DNA from: Flavobacteriaceae bacterium
Lineage (GTDB): Bacteria > Bacteroidota > Bacteroidia > Flavobacteriales > Flavobacteriaceae
Assembly (NCBI GenBank): GCA_018401115.1
Contig: JAGYKX010000005.1
Location: forward strand, 806,001 to 870,000
Direction of reading: 5' to 3'
Length of the DNA: 64,000 nucleotides
Part shown: one piece after another, positions 22,735 to 31,261 of the stretch
Layout: the number at the start of each line of letters is the position of its first letter
Position numbering within the stretch: the stretch's first letter is position 1
The notes under the pieces: generated by a model
The model's input: only the letters and a program-made list of their open reading frames with translations
The model's database searches: none
Told to the model about the DNA's origin: nothing
Program-made: the position numbers and the translations under genes

Positions 22735-23172
22735 TTAGAAAGGTTTTGTACCAGATACTTTTAAACCCATAGATCTAGCTGTACCAGCAACCATGCTCAT
22801 TGCTGATCCAATTGTAAACGCGTTTAAGTCTACCATTTTATCTTCTGCAATAGTTTTAACTTGATCCCAAGATACACTTGCTACTTTATTTCTGTTAGGT
22901 TCGCCAGATCCTTTCTTAATCTTAGCTGCTTCCATCAATTGAACTGCCGCCGGCGGTGTCTTTACAACGAAGTCAAATGACTTGTCCTTGTATACCGTGA
23001 TAGCAACAGGCAAAACTTTGCCCTGTTTGTCCTGTGTACGTGCATTAAATTGCTTACAGAACTCCATGATGTTAACACCGGCAGCACCTAAAGCGGGTCC
23101 AACCGGTGGCGACGGATTCGCTGCACCTCCCCTAACTTGTAGTTTAACTACTTTACTTACTTCTTTTGCCAT
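22735..23172 (-). CDS. rplK: 50S ribosomal protein L11
   Basis: [28 protein letters not shown]. Confidence 0.98.
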   Translation of the reverse strand: MAKEVSKVVKLQVRGGAANPSPPVGPALGAAGVNIMEFCKQFNARTQDKQGKVLPVAITVYKDKSFDFVVKTPPAAVQLMEAAKIKKGSGEPNRNKVASVSWDQVKTIAEDKMVDLNAFTIGSAMSMVAGTARSMGLKVSGTKPF

Positions 23173-23235
23173 TGTTTTAAATTAAATTAAAGGTGCTATT
23201 GGAAGCAACACCCTTTGTATATGTAACAGTTATAA

Positions 23236-23787
23236 TTAAACTTTTTCTACTTGCATATAGCTGAGCTCCAAAGGTGTTTTTCTTCCGAAAATTTTCACCA
23301 TGACCTCTAGCTTACGCTTTTCTTCATTAACTTTTTCTACCGTACCATTAAACCCATTAAACGGACCATCGATCACTTTAATGGTTTCACCAGGAGTATA
23401 AGGAATAGCAGCCATATCTGCATTAACAGTCAATTCATCTACTTTTCCTAACATTCTATTAACCTCTGTTTTCCTAAGTGGAACAGGATCTCCTCCTTTA
23501 GTTTCACCAAGAAATCCAATTACATTGGTGATAGAACGAATAATATGCACCATCTCTCCACCTAAATTGGCTTTAATCATGATGTAACCAGGGAAATAAA
23601 CTTTTTCTTTATTAAGTTTTTTTCCGTTTCTGATTTGAATTACTTTTTCAGTAGGCACCAAAACATCTTCAAGATAGTCACCAAAACCAAGTCTAGAGAC
23701 TTCTGTTTCAATATACCCTTTAATTTTATGCTCTTGACCACTGACAGCCCTAACTACATACCATTTCTTTTCTAAAATCTCCCCCAT
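23236..23787 (-). CDS. nusG: Transcription termination/antitermination protein NusG
   Basis: WYVVRAVSGQEHKIKGYIE, FPGYIMIKA, VIDGPFNGFNGTVEKV (KOW). Confidence 0.97.
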   Translation of the reverse strand: MGEILEKKWYVVRAVSGQEHKIKGYIETEVSRLGFGDYLEDVLVPTEKVIQIRNGKKLNKEKVYFPGYIMIKANLGGEMVHIIRSITNVIGFLGETKGGDPVPLRKTEVNRMLGKVDELTVNADMAAIPYTPGETIKVIDGPFNGFNGTVEKVNEEKRKLEVMVKIFGRKTPLELSYMQVEKV

Positions 23788-23795
23788 GGATACTA

Positions 23796-23984
23796 TTAGT
23801 TAAGTATGTTATTAAAGTACAACTGTATTGCTTCATTAAAAACACTGTCTACACCCCATGTTGCCAAGGCAAATAGGATAGAGAAAACAGCAACTACCAC
23901 CATTAGATTAGAAGATTCTGATCTAGAAGGAAGTGTTACGTTGTTCTTTAACTCTTCAAAGGATTCTTTAATATATGTTAACAT
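23796..23984 (-). CDS. secE: Preprotein translocase subunit SecE
   Basis: Small TM protein between nusG and tRNA-Trp; likely starts MLTYIKESFEELKNNVTLPSR (ORF-track start 24005 is longer). Confidence 0.88.
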   Translation of the reverse strand: MLTYIKESFEELKNNVTLPSRSESSNLMVVVAVFSILFALATWGVDSVFNEAIQLYFNNILN

Positions 23985-24009
23985 GCGGTACCTTTTTAAT
24001 TTCATTACG

Positions 24010-24082
24010 CACGGGAGGAGAGACTCGAACTCCCGACACCTGGTTTTGGAGACCAGTGCTCTACCAACTGAGCTACACCCGT
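24010..24082 (-). tRNA. tRNA-Trp (CCA)
   Basis: Cloverleaf read by eye: ACGGGTGTAGCTCAGTTGGTAGAGCACTGGTCTCCAAAACCAGGTGTCGGGAGTTCGAGTCTCTCCTCCCGT; anticodon loop CTCCAAA. Confidence 0.95.
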
Positions 24083-24171
24083 ATAAAGGACAAAAAAATG
24101 TCCTTATATTTTACATGTAAAGGTATCTGCCTTTGTGGGCAGACACCTTACAGTAATTTATCCAATATAGA

Positions 24172-25359
24172 TTAGTCTAGAATCTCAGTTACCTGACCTG
24201 CACCTACTGTTCTACCACCCTCACGGATTGCGAAACGTAAACCAACGCTCAATGCAATTGGAGAAAGCAAGTCTACAGTAATTGTCAAGTTGTCTCCTGG
24301 CATTACCATTTCAACTCCATCAGGCAAGTTAATAGTACCTGTTACGTCAGTTGTACGAACGTAGAACTGTGGACGGTAGTTGTTATGGAATGGCGTGTGG
24401 CGACCACCTTCTTCTTTTTTCAATACATACACCTCTGCTTTGAATTTAGCGTGTGGTTTAACAGATCCTGGCTTAACAATAACCATTCCTCTTTTGATAT
24501 CAGATTTTTCAATACCTCTTAAAAGAATACCCACGTTATCTCCAGCTTCTCCTCTATCTAAGATCTTACGGAACATCTCAACTCCAGTAATTGTAGAAGA
24601 TAGTTTCTCTGCACCCATACCGATAATATCAACAGCGTCTCCAGTATTGGCAACACCTGTTTCAATACGACCTGTCGCTACAGTACCACGACCAGTAATT
24701 GTAAATACATCTTCAACCGGCATTAAGAAGTCTTTTTCAACATCTCTTTTTGGCAATTCAATCCAGCTATCTACAGCCTCCATAAGAGACATCACAGTGT
24801 CTACCCATTTTTGCTCTCCGTTCAATGCACCTAATGCTGAACCAGCAATTACAGGTCCATTATCTCCGTCATATTCGTAGAAAGAAAGTAATTCTCTGAT
24901 TTCCATTTCAACTAGCTCTAAAAGCTCAGCGTCGTCTACCATATCCACTTTATTCATGAATACAACCATTCTTGGAATACCTACCTGACGTCCTAAAAGG
25001 ATGTGCTCTCTTGTCTGTGGCATAGGACCATCAGTAGCGGCAACAACCAAAATAGCACCGTCCATTTGAGCAGCACCAGTAACCATGTTCTTAACGTAAT
25101 CCGCGTGACCTGGACAGTCAACGTGAGCGTAGTGACGGTTAGCTGTAGAATACTCTACGTGTGAAGTGTTAATCGTAATACCTCTTTCTTTTTCTTCAGG
25201 AGCGTTGTCGATTGAATCGAAACTTCTCATTTCTGAAAGTCCTGCGTTTGCCAATACAGTTGTAATAGCAGCAGTTAATGTAGTTTTACCGTGATCTACG
25301 TGTCCAATGGTACCAATATTCAAGTGCGGTTTGGAACGATCAAAAGTTTCCTTTGCCAT
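24172..25359 (-). CDS. tuf: Elongation factor Tu
   Basis: [32 protein letters not shown], 395 aa. Confidence 0.99.
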   Translation of the reverse strand: MAKETFDRSKPHLNIGTIGHVDHGKTTLTAAITTVLANAGLSEMRSFDSIDNAPEEKERGITINTSHVEYSTANRHYAHVDCPGHADYVKNMVTGAAQMDGAILVVAATDGPMPQTREHILLGRQVGIPRMVVFMNKVDMVDDAELLELVEMEIRELLSFYEYDGDNGPVIAGSALGALNGEQKWVDTVMSLMEAVDSWIELPKRDVEKDFLMPVEDVFTITGRGTVATGRIETGVANTGDAVDIIGMGAEKLSSTITGVEMFRKILDRGEAGDNVGILLRGIEKSDIKRGMVIVKPGSVKPHAKFKAEVYVLKKEEGGRHTPFHNNYRPQFYVRTTDVTGTINLPDGVEMVMPGDNLTITVDLLSPIALSVGLRFAIREGGRTVGAGQVTEILD

Positions 25360-25415
25360 GTTTAATGAATTTTAATCTTAGTTTATATTAGTGTACAATT
25401 TATTCGCTGTTATTG

Positions 25416-25487
25416 AGCCAATGACGAGAATTGAACTCGTGACCTCTTCCTTACCAAGGAAACGCTCTACCCCTGAGCTACACCGGC
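25416..25487 (-). tRNA. tRNA-Thr (GGT)
   Basis: GCCGGTGTAGCTCAGGGGTAGAGCGTTTCCTTGGTAAGGAAGAGGTCACGAGTTCAATTCTCGTCATTGGC; anticodon loop TTGGTAA. Confidence 0.95.
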
Positions 25488-25537
25488 TTTTAAAACCACC
25501 TAAGTGACTTTAGTTCCATCATACTCAAAGCCTAAAA

Positions 25538-25563
25538 GACACCCTGGCCTAGACCAAAGTGCC
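25538..25563 (-). other. Hairpin followed by U4 inside the tRNA-Gly/tRNA-Thr spacer (terminator/attenuator-like)
   Basis: Minus RNA GGCACUUUGG-ucuagg-CCAGGGUGUC-UUUU: 10-bp stem with three G.U pairs. Confidence 0.5.
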
Positions 25564-25617
25564 TGCGTGTTAATTTCTTAAACGCTGCTCCTATTCACTT
25601 ACGTGAAGTGAATTTTG

Positions 25618-25690
25618 AGCGGGAGACCGGGTTCGAACCGGCGACATTCAGCTTGGAAGGCTGACGCTCTACCAACTGAGCTACTCCCGC
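25618..25690 (-). tRNA. tRNA-Gly (TCC)
   Basis: GCGGGAGTAGCTCAGTTGGTAGAGCGTCAGCCTTCCAAGCTGAATGTCGCCGGTTCGAACCCGGTCTCCCGC; anticodon loop CTTCCAA. Confidence 0.96.
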
Positions 25691-25783
25691 AATAATATTC
25701 TTAAAAATGTTTAAAAGCTTATCTAAAAGCGATTGCAAAATTAGAAATTTTTCCCTAAGAAAAAAATAATTTAACAAAAGTTG

Positions 25784-25865
<82 letters not shown>

Positions 25866-25925
25866 CAAGCTTGTAAACATATATAAAGAACTTATTAAAA
25901 TGTCTTTTTTTAAGAGACATTTAAG

Positions 25926-25999
25926 AGCCGATGGAGGGACTCGAACCCACGACCTGCTGATTACAAATCAGCTGCTCTAGCCAGCTGAGCTACATCGGC
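25926..25999 (-). tRNA. tRNA-Thr (TGT)
   Basis: GCCGATGTAGCTCAGCTGGCTAGAGCAGCTGATTTGTAATCAGCAGGTCGTGGGTTCGAGTCCCTCCATCGGC; anticodon loop TTTGTAA. Confidence 0.96.
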
Positions 26000-26021
26000 T
26001 TTTATGCCTTTTTAAATCAAT

Positions 26022-26047
26022 AAAAAGTCCGCTTTTTCAAACGGACT
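26022..26047 (-). terminator. Terminator hairpin downstream of hpf, overlapping the start region of the tRNA-tuf operon
   Basis: Minus: AGTCCGtttgaaaaagCGGACTTTTTA (6-bp stem, U5). Confidence 0.6.
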
Positions 26048-26048
26048 G

Positions 26049-26077
26049 CAAATGTAGATAAATATTTCTCTTTTCAA
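26049..26077 (-). promoter_or_regulatory. Promoter of the tRNA-Thr/Tyr/Gly/Thr-tuf operon: TTG-N18-TACATTTG
   Basis: Minus TTTTGAAAAGAGAAATATTTATCTACATTTG; good match to TTG/TAnnTTTG. Confidence 0.6.
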
Positions 26078-26113
26078 AACATTTTTTTAAAAAAAATATT
26101 TTTTTTTTCATGC

Positions 26114-26410
26114 TTAAGCTTTGCGCTTTTCTTTCCATTTAACCAATCCACGCTCAACTGCCTCACATGCAGTATCTATAGCCTCTTCAAAGCTCTTGCA
26201 TTGCTTTTTAACCACAATAGAATCCTTTGGAACATGTACCTTAAATTCTGCTATTTTATTTTCTTTCACACTGGTATTTTCCACTTTTAAAAAGACGTCT
26301 ACGTCAATGATATGATCAAAAAACATTTCCAATTTCTGAACTCGATTGTCTAAGAAATCTATTAAAGTAGCATCTGCATTAAAATTGACGGTTTGCGTGT
26401 TGATTTTCAT
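26114..26410 (-). CDS. hpf: Ribosome hibernation promoting factor / RaiA family (short form)
   Basis: 98 aa; VNFNADATLIDFLDNRVQKLEMFFDHIIDVDVFLK. Confidence 0.88.
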   Translation of the reverse strand: MKINTQTVNFNADATLIDFLDNRVQKLEMFFDHIIDVDVFLKVENTSVKENKIAEFKVHVPKDSIVVKKQCKSFEEAIDTACEAVERGLVKWKEKRKA

Positions 26411-26425
26411 AGATAAAAATTTAAA

Positions 26426-27322
26426 TTAAACTTTAGGCTTATTTCTCGGATGGGAACTCCCATATGCTTTTTTTAGTGCTGCCATATTATTGTGCGTATA
26501 CACCTGCGTAGAAGCCAAACTCGCATGTCCCAACAAATCTTTGACAGATTGCATATCTGCTCCTCTATTCAGAAGGTGGGTCGCGAAAGTATGCCTCAGC
26601 ATATGAGGACTCTTTTTTACTTTAGTAGACACTAATCCAAAATAGTGATTTATAACCCTATAAACAAGCGTTTCATAGAGTTTTTTACCAGAGGGAAGTA
26701 GAAAAAAGTGGGTGCCATCTATCATTATTGGAAGCGCATTTCTTTGGAGCAAATAAGACTTAATTAAAGGGATTAAGGACGGGACTAGAGGAATCACCCG
26801 CTCTTTATTCCTTTTTCCAAGCACCTTAATTTGTACTGCTTCTACATCTAGCTGAGAAACCTGAAGCCCTATGAGCTCTGCTCTTCTCATCCCAGTAACA
26901 TAAAGAAGTTCTATAATGAGTCGGTCTCTTACACCCTCAAAATTATCAGGAAAGGGTATTTTAGAGAACAACTCTTCCATCTCATTCTCAGAGAAAGGCA
27001 AGGCAATTTTGCGTTGAACCTTAAGCGATTTATGCCCCAATAACGGATTTTGCGTTATTTGACCCGATTTTAAAGCAAAATTATAAAACGCATTTAGGGA
27101 AGCAACTTTTCTGTTAATCGTTATATTAGACTTATGCTGGTCTACCAAAGAAACAATCCAAGATCTAATTAGCGAATAAGAGACCTCGTTAAGTGCTATA
27201 GCCCCATAATTAGTGGTACAGAAAATCTCAAAAGATTGCAAATCTCGTTCGTAAGCCTTAATCGTATTAAAGGCATAATTCTTTTCTAGGCGCAGGTAAT
27301 TTACAAAAGCAGCTATAGGCAT
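26426..27322 (-). CDS. xerC: Tyrosine-type recombinase/integrase (XerC/XerD-like)
   Basis: SPHMLRHTFATHLLNRGADMQSVKDLLGHASLASTQVYTH catalytic box. Confidence 0.9.
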   Translation of the reverse strand: MPIAAFVNYLRLEKNYAFNTIKAYERDLQSFEIFCTTNYGAIALNEVSYSLIRSWIVSLVDQHKSNITINRKVASLNAFYNFALKSGQITQNPLLGHKSLKVQRKIALPFSENEMEELFSKIPFPDNFEGVRDRLIIELLYVTGMRRAELIGLQVSQLDVEAVQIKVLGKRNKERVIPLVPSLIPLIKSYLLQRNALPIMIDGTHFFLLPSGKKLYETLVYRVINHYFGLVSTKVKKSPHMLRHTFATHLLNRGADMQSVKDLLGHASLASTQVYTHNNMAALKKAYGSSHPRNKPKV

Positions 27323-27370
27323 CCTTAAAATTATAAAAACAACGGTTAAAAAGCGTTAATTAAAACCAAA

Positions 27371-27397
27371 AAAAAAGCCCCGTTAAAACGGGGCTTT
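27371..27397 (-). terminator. Terminator downstream of rpsU
   Basis: Minus: AAAGCCCCGTTTTAACGGGGCTTTTTTTTT. Confidence 0.85.
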
Positions 27398-27420
27398 AAT
27401 ATGTTTAATAACAAATACTA

Positions 27421-27615
27421 CTATTGATCTTCTTGATCTCTAAGACCTTGTATATAAGCAGCTTTTTGAATCTGCGCTCTCTTAACTACAGAGGGTTTAT
27501 TGAACTGCTGACGCGATCTCAATTGACGCATTGTTCCTGTTCTGTCAAATTTTCTCTTAAAACGCTTTAGCGCTCTATCGATGTTTTCTCCTTCTTTTAT
27601 TGGTATAATTAACAT
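27421..27615 (-). CDS. rpsU: 30S ribosomal protein S21
   Basis: 64 aa; LIIPIKEGENIDRALKRFKRKFDRTGTMRQLRSRQQFNKPSV. Confidence 0.97.
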   Translation of the reverse strand: MLIIPIKEGENIDRALKRFKRKFDRTGTMRQLRSRQQFNKPSVVKRAQIQKAAYIQGLRDQEDQ

Positions 27616-27623
27616 GGGCTACA

Positions 27624-27634
27624 ACCTCCTTTCT
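27624..27634 (-). promoter_or_regulatory. Strong extended Shine-Dalgarno of rpsU (AGAAAGGAGGT)
   Basis: Minus CATAAAGAAAGGAGGTTGTAGCCCATG; 8 nt between SD and ATG. Confidence 0.85.
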
Positions 27635-27651
27635 TTATGATTTTACGAGTG

Positions 27652-27681
27652 CAAATATAATGCTATTTAAACCTCCCACAA
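27652..27681 (-). promoter_or_regulatory. rpsU promoter TTG-N19-TATATTTG
   Basis: Minus CTTGTGGGAGGTTTAAATAGCATTATATTTG. Confidence 0.55.
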
Positions 27682-27684
27682 GTT

Positions 27685-28848
27685 TTATTTTAAAATATTT
27701 CTGGCAATTACTAATTTCTGTATCTCGGTAGTTCCCTCTCCAATAGTGCAAAGCTTGGCATCTCTGTAAAACTTCTCCACTGGATAATCTTTAGTGTAAC
27801 CATAACCTCCAAATATTTGAACGGCCTCATTGGCTACCTTCACACAAACCTCAGAAGAATACATTTTAGACATAGCGCTTAACTTAGTCATAGGTCTGCC
27901 TTGATTTTTCAGAAAAGCAGCCTTGTGAAGGAGCAATTCAGATGCTTCAATCTCCGTGGCCATATCTGCTAATTTAAAAGAAATCCCTTGAAAAGCACTA
28001 ATCGGTTTTCCAAACTGATGACGCTCTTTGGAATATTGCAAGGCCGCCTGATAGGCTCCTTTAGCAATTCCCAAAGATAGAGCTCCAATAGAAATTCTAC
28101 CCCCGTCTAATATTTTCATCGATTGAATAAAGCCATCTCCTACTCGGCCTAAAACGGCTGATGCCTCTAAAATACAATTATCAAAAATAAGTTCTGCGGT
28201 CTCACTAGCACGCATGCCTAATTTGTCTTCTTTTTTTCCACTGCTAAAACCATGAGTTCCCTTTTCAATTACAAAAGCAGTCATTCCATGACTATCTCCC
28301 TTCTCCCCAGTTCGAGCTATTATAACAGCAATGTCTCCGCTTTTTCCATGGGTAATAAAATTCTTAGATCCGTTTAACACCCATTGATCTCCTTTTTTAA
28401 CCGCAGTAGTATTCATTCCTCCTGCATCTGAACCAGTATTGTGCTCAGTAAGACCCCAAGCACCAATCCATTCTCCAGTGGCTAATTTTGGGATCCATTT
28501 TGCCTTTTGCGCTTCGCTCCCAAAACTTAAAATATGATTGGTACACAGTGAATTATGCGCCGCTATTGAAAGACCAATAGATGGATCTACTGTAGAAATT
28601 TCTTCAATAATAGCAATATACTCGTGGTACCCTAAACCAGATCCACCTAAAGACTCAGGCACTAATATCCCCATAAAGCCCAAAGCTCCAGCCTCCTTCA
28701 ATACTGCAACAGGGAATTTTTGATGCTCATCCCATTCCCTCACATGAGGGGCAATATGCTGCTGTGCAAAAGCTTTTGCAGCTGCCGCAACCATCTGCTG
28801 GGTTTCAGAATAATCAAAATCCATAGTGTGTTGTATTTCTGTAATCAT
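27685..28848 (-). CDS. Acyl-CoA dehydrogenase family protein
   Basis: GAWGLTEHNTGSDAGGMNTTA, QIFGGYGYTKDYPVEKFYRDAK; start probably MDFDYSETQQM. Confidence 0.94.
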   Translation of the reverse strand: MITEIQHTMDFDYSETQQMVAAAAKAFAQQHIAPHVREWDEHQKFPVAVLKEAGALGFMGILVPESLGGSGLGYHEYIAIIEEISTVDPSIGLSIAAHNSLCTNHILSFGSEAQKAKWIPKLATGEWIGAWGLTEHNTGSDAGGMNTTAVKKGDQWVLNGSKNFITHGKSGDIAVIIARTGEKGDSHGMTAFVIEKGTHGFSSGKKEDKLGMRASETAELIFDNCILEASAVLGRVGDGFIQSMKILDGGRISIGALSLGIAKGAYQAALQYSKERHQFGKPISAFQGISFKLADMATEIEASELLLHKAAFLKNQGRPMTKLSAMSKMYSSEVCVKVANEAVQIFGGYGYTKDYPVEKFYRDAKLCTIGEGTTEIQKLVIARNILK

Positions 28849-28857
28849 AGCATTTGT

Positions 28858-29514
28858 TTATAGGATCAAATATAATTTAATTATCTCAATTTTGTCTTCT
28901 GAAACTCCTAATATGTTTAATATTTCATTAAAATCATTAAACAAACCATTTTTAGCTCTTTCTCCGACAATTTTCTCCGCCAATTCTTTGGTAAAAAAAG
29001 GCAGTCTTTGCAGTTCATATACAGAAGCGCTATTAACAGAAATTTTACGTGTTAATGGAGTGTCTTGTACAGAAAATGACGCCTTAATTGCTTTTACAAC
29101 TGCGGAGTCTAATCCATACACTTGGTAGAGTTGATCCATATGAACAAAAGCGCCAAGGGAATTTCTAAACTTTACAATTCGCTCGGAATACACTGGACCT
29201 ATCCCGTAAACTCTTTGAAAATCTGCGGCATTGGCATGATTGACATCTAAAACAGTCTTTGTAGCTTTAGAGGTTAAAACCTTAAAATACCGCTTAGATT
29301 GTTTTTGAGAACTTGGAAAAACTTCGGACTCAATGGTCTTATTTATTGTTATAAATTCCTCAGGAAGGTTTTCAATTACCATCACTGTTGTTGGACTAAG
29401 GTATGTATCGTAGCCATAATAGCCCAAATGAAGTAGAAAAGTAACACACAAAAAATAGAAAAACCCTTTTCGTTTATATTGATAAGTAACGAAAAGGGTT
29501 TTACTTTTTTTCAT
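28858..29514 (-). CDS. Helix-hairpin-helix domain protein (ComEA-like)
   Basis: VNHANAADFQRVYGIGPVYSERIVKFRNSLGAF, VNSASVYELQRLPFFTKELAEKIV. Confidence 0.85.
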   Translation of the reverse strand: MKKSKTLFVTYQYKRKGFFYFLCVTFLLHLGYYGYDTYLSPTTVMVIENLPEEFITINKTIESEVFPSSQKQSKRYFKVLTSKATKTVLDVNHANAADFQRVYGIGPVYSERIVKFRNSLGAFVHMDQLYQVYGLDSAVVKAIKASFSVQDTPLTRKISVNSASVYELQRLPFFTKELAEKIVGERAKNGLFNDFNEILNILGVSEDKIEIIKLYLIL

Positions 29515-29555
29515 AGGTTCTTAATTGTACACATAAAAACCTATAACAGGATGGT

Positions 29556-31172
29556 TTACGCAGCCTGCTTACTTGTTTTTATATCTGTCACATACTTCTT
29601 TAATTCCTTTTTCACTTTTGGAAAAAGAAACAGTAAGCCAATCATATTTGGAAATACTAAGGCAAGAATCATAGCGTCTGAAAACTTAATTACAGCGTCT
29701 AATGTTGCAGCTGCACCTATCACTACAAAAAGTAAGAAAAGGATTTTGTACACCGTATCTGCGGTTTTTCCTCTACCAAATAAATACTTCCATGACTGAA
29801 GTCCATAATAAGACCATGAAATCATGGTTGAGAAAGCAAAGAGAATAATCGCCACAGTCAACACATACCTAAATCCGGGGATAACAGAATCATAGGCCAT
29901 AGAGGTAAGGTCTACCCCTCCTACATAGGCTCCAGTATCGTTTAACATAACGGTACTTCCCACTGCATTTCCATATTCAAAGGCTGCGGTGTCCATATTA
30001 AAGAAAATAATCACCAAAGCAGTCATGGTACAAATTACAACCGTATCAATGAAAGGCTCAAGCAAAGCTACTACCCCTTCACTAGCGGGATACTTTGTCT
30101 TCACAGCTGAGTGTGCAATGGCTGCAGATCCAGCTCCAGCTTCGTTAGAAAAAGCAGCACGTTGAAACCCAACAATAATAACACCAACCACTCCACCAAT
30201 TCCAGCTGCAGGAGTAAAAGCACCTTCAAATATCATGGTAAAAGCAGCACCTACATATTTAATATTAGAAAAGATAATCACCAAAGAGGCTAAGACATAA
30301 GTCCCTGCCATAAATGGTACAATTTTTTCGGTTACACTGGCGATTTTTTTAATACCTCCAATAATCACTATACCCACTAAAATAGCCAAAACAACACCTA
30401 TAATTACCCCAGTGGCACCTCCTTGAAGATCAAACATAGTTGTTAATTGAACCGCCGCCTGATTAGATTGAAAAGCATTTCCCCCACCAAATGAAGCGCC
30501 TACACAAAGAATTGCGAATACTACCCCTAAAATTTTTCCAAGTACCTTAAAACCCATTTGATCTAGGCCTTTTGAGAGGTAATACATGGGGCCTCCGTAA
30601 ACCGTTCCACTTTCATCTACATCTCTATATTTTACCCCTAGGGTACATTCTACAAACTTGGTAGACATTCCAATAAGACCACAAACAACCATCCAGAAAG
30701 TCGCCCCTGGTCCTCCAAGTGCAATAGCTACAGCCACACCTGCAATATTACCCAATCCTACTGTTCCTGACACAGCTGTTGCAAGGGCCTGGAAATGACT
30801 CACTTCTCCTTCTTGACTTTCATCTTTAATAGTTCCAGTCAAATCACCGTCTGCTACATTTAAGTCTGTTTTTTCTACACCATGGTGGTCCAACTCATCA
30901 TACTTACCCCTGACCGTATTAATCGCCAATGGAAACTGACTTATGCTTGGAAATTTAAAATAAATGGTGAAAAAAGTAGCTCCACAAATTAGCAGTATTA
31001 AAACGATAGGAATATTATACTCCCCAACTGGAATAGACGTTAAGACAAAGCCTTCCCACCAACTAGCAAATGGCATAAAAGCGTCGTTCACTTTTTCATC
31101 TAAACCTTTTTCTTGCGCTAGGGCAACAAAAGGAAATAAAAAGCTTGCCAAAAAAGTCAATTTAGTCTTCAT
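29556..31172 (-). CDS. Alanine/glycine:cation symporter family protein
   Basis: FQALATAVSGTVGLGNIAGVAVAI, FSNEAGAGSAAIAHSA motifs. Confidence 0.93.
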   Translation of the reverse strand: MKTKLTFLASFLFPFVALAQEKGLDEKVNDAFMPFASWWEGFVLTSIPVGEYNIPIVLILLICGATFFTIYFKFPSISQFPLAINTVRGKYDELDHHGVEKTDLNVADGDLTGTIKDESQEGEVSHFQALATAVSGTVGLGNIAGVAVAIALGGPGATFWMVVCGLIGMSTKFVECTLGVKYRDVDESGTVYGGPMYYLSKGLDQMGFKVLGKILGVVFAILCVGASFGGGNAFQSNQAAVQLTTMFDLQGGATGVIIGVVLAILVGIVIIGGIKKIASVTEKIVPFMAGTYVLASLVIIFSNIKYVGAAFTMIFEGAFTPAAGIGGVVGVIIVGFQRAAFSNEAGAGSAAIAHSAVKTKYPASEGVVALLEPFIDTVVICTMTALVIIFFNMDTAAFEYGNAVGSTVMLNDTGAYVGGVDLTSMAYDSVIPGFRYVLTVAIILFAFSTMISWSYYGLQSWKYLFGRGKTADTVYKILFLLFVVIGAAATLDAVIKFSDAMILALVFPNMIGLLFLFPKVKKELKKYVTDIKTSKQAA

Positions 31173-31261
31173 AATGTAGGAGTGGTTTGTTTAATTTAAT
31201 GTTAAGAGTAGCAATATCATAAAAAAAAATGGCCTAATCAAATAAAGGAGTAGTAAAGCAA

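Noticed and set aside
23806-24175. Plus ORFs across secE/tRNA-Trp
   Set aside because: Antisense to secE and tRNA-Trp; typical spurious tRNA translation (GGETRTPDTWFWRPVLYQLSYT).
25595-25777. 60-aa minus ORF
   Set aside because: Spans tRNA-Gly; an artefact of the tRNA sequence (GVAQLVERQPSKLNVAGSNPVSR is a typical translated-tRNA string).
26426-27322. Tyrosine recombinase as a sign of a mobile element
   Set aside because: Looks like housekeeping XerC/D next to hpf and rpsU; no att repeats or phage genes nearby.
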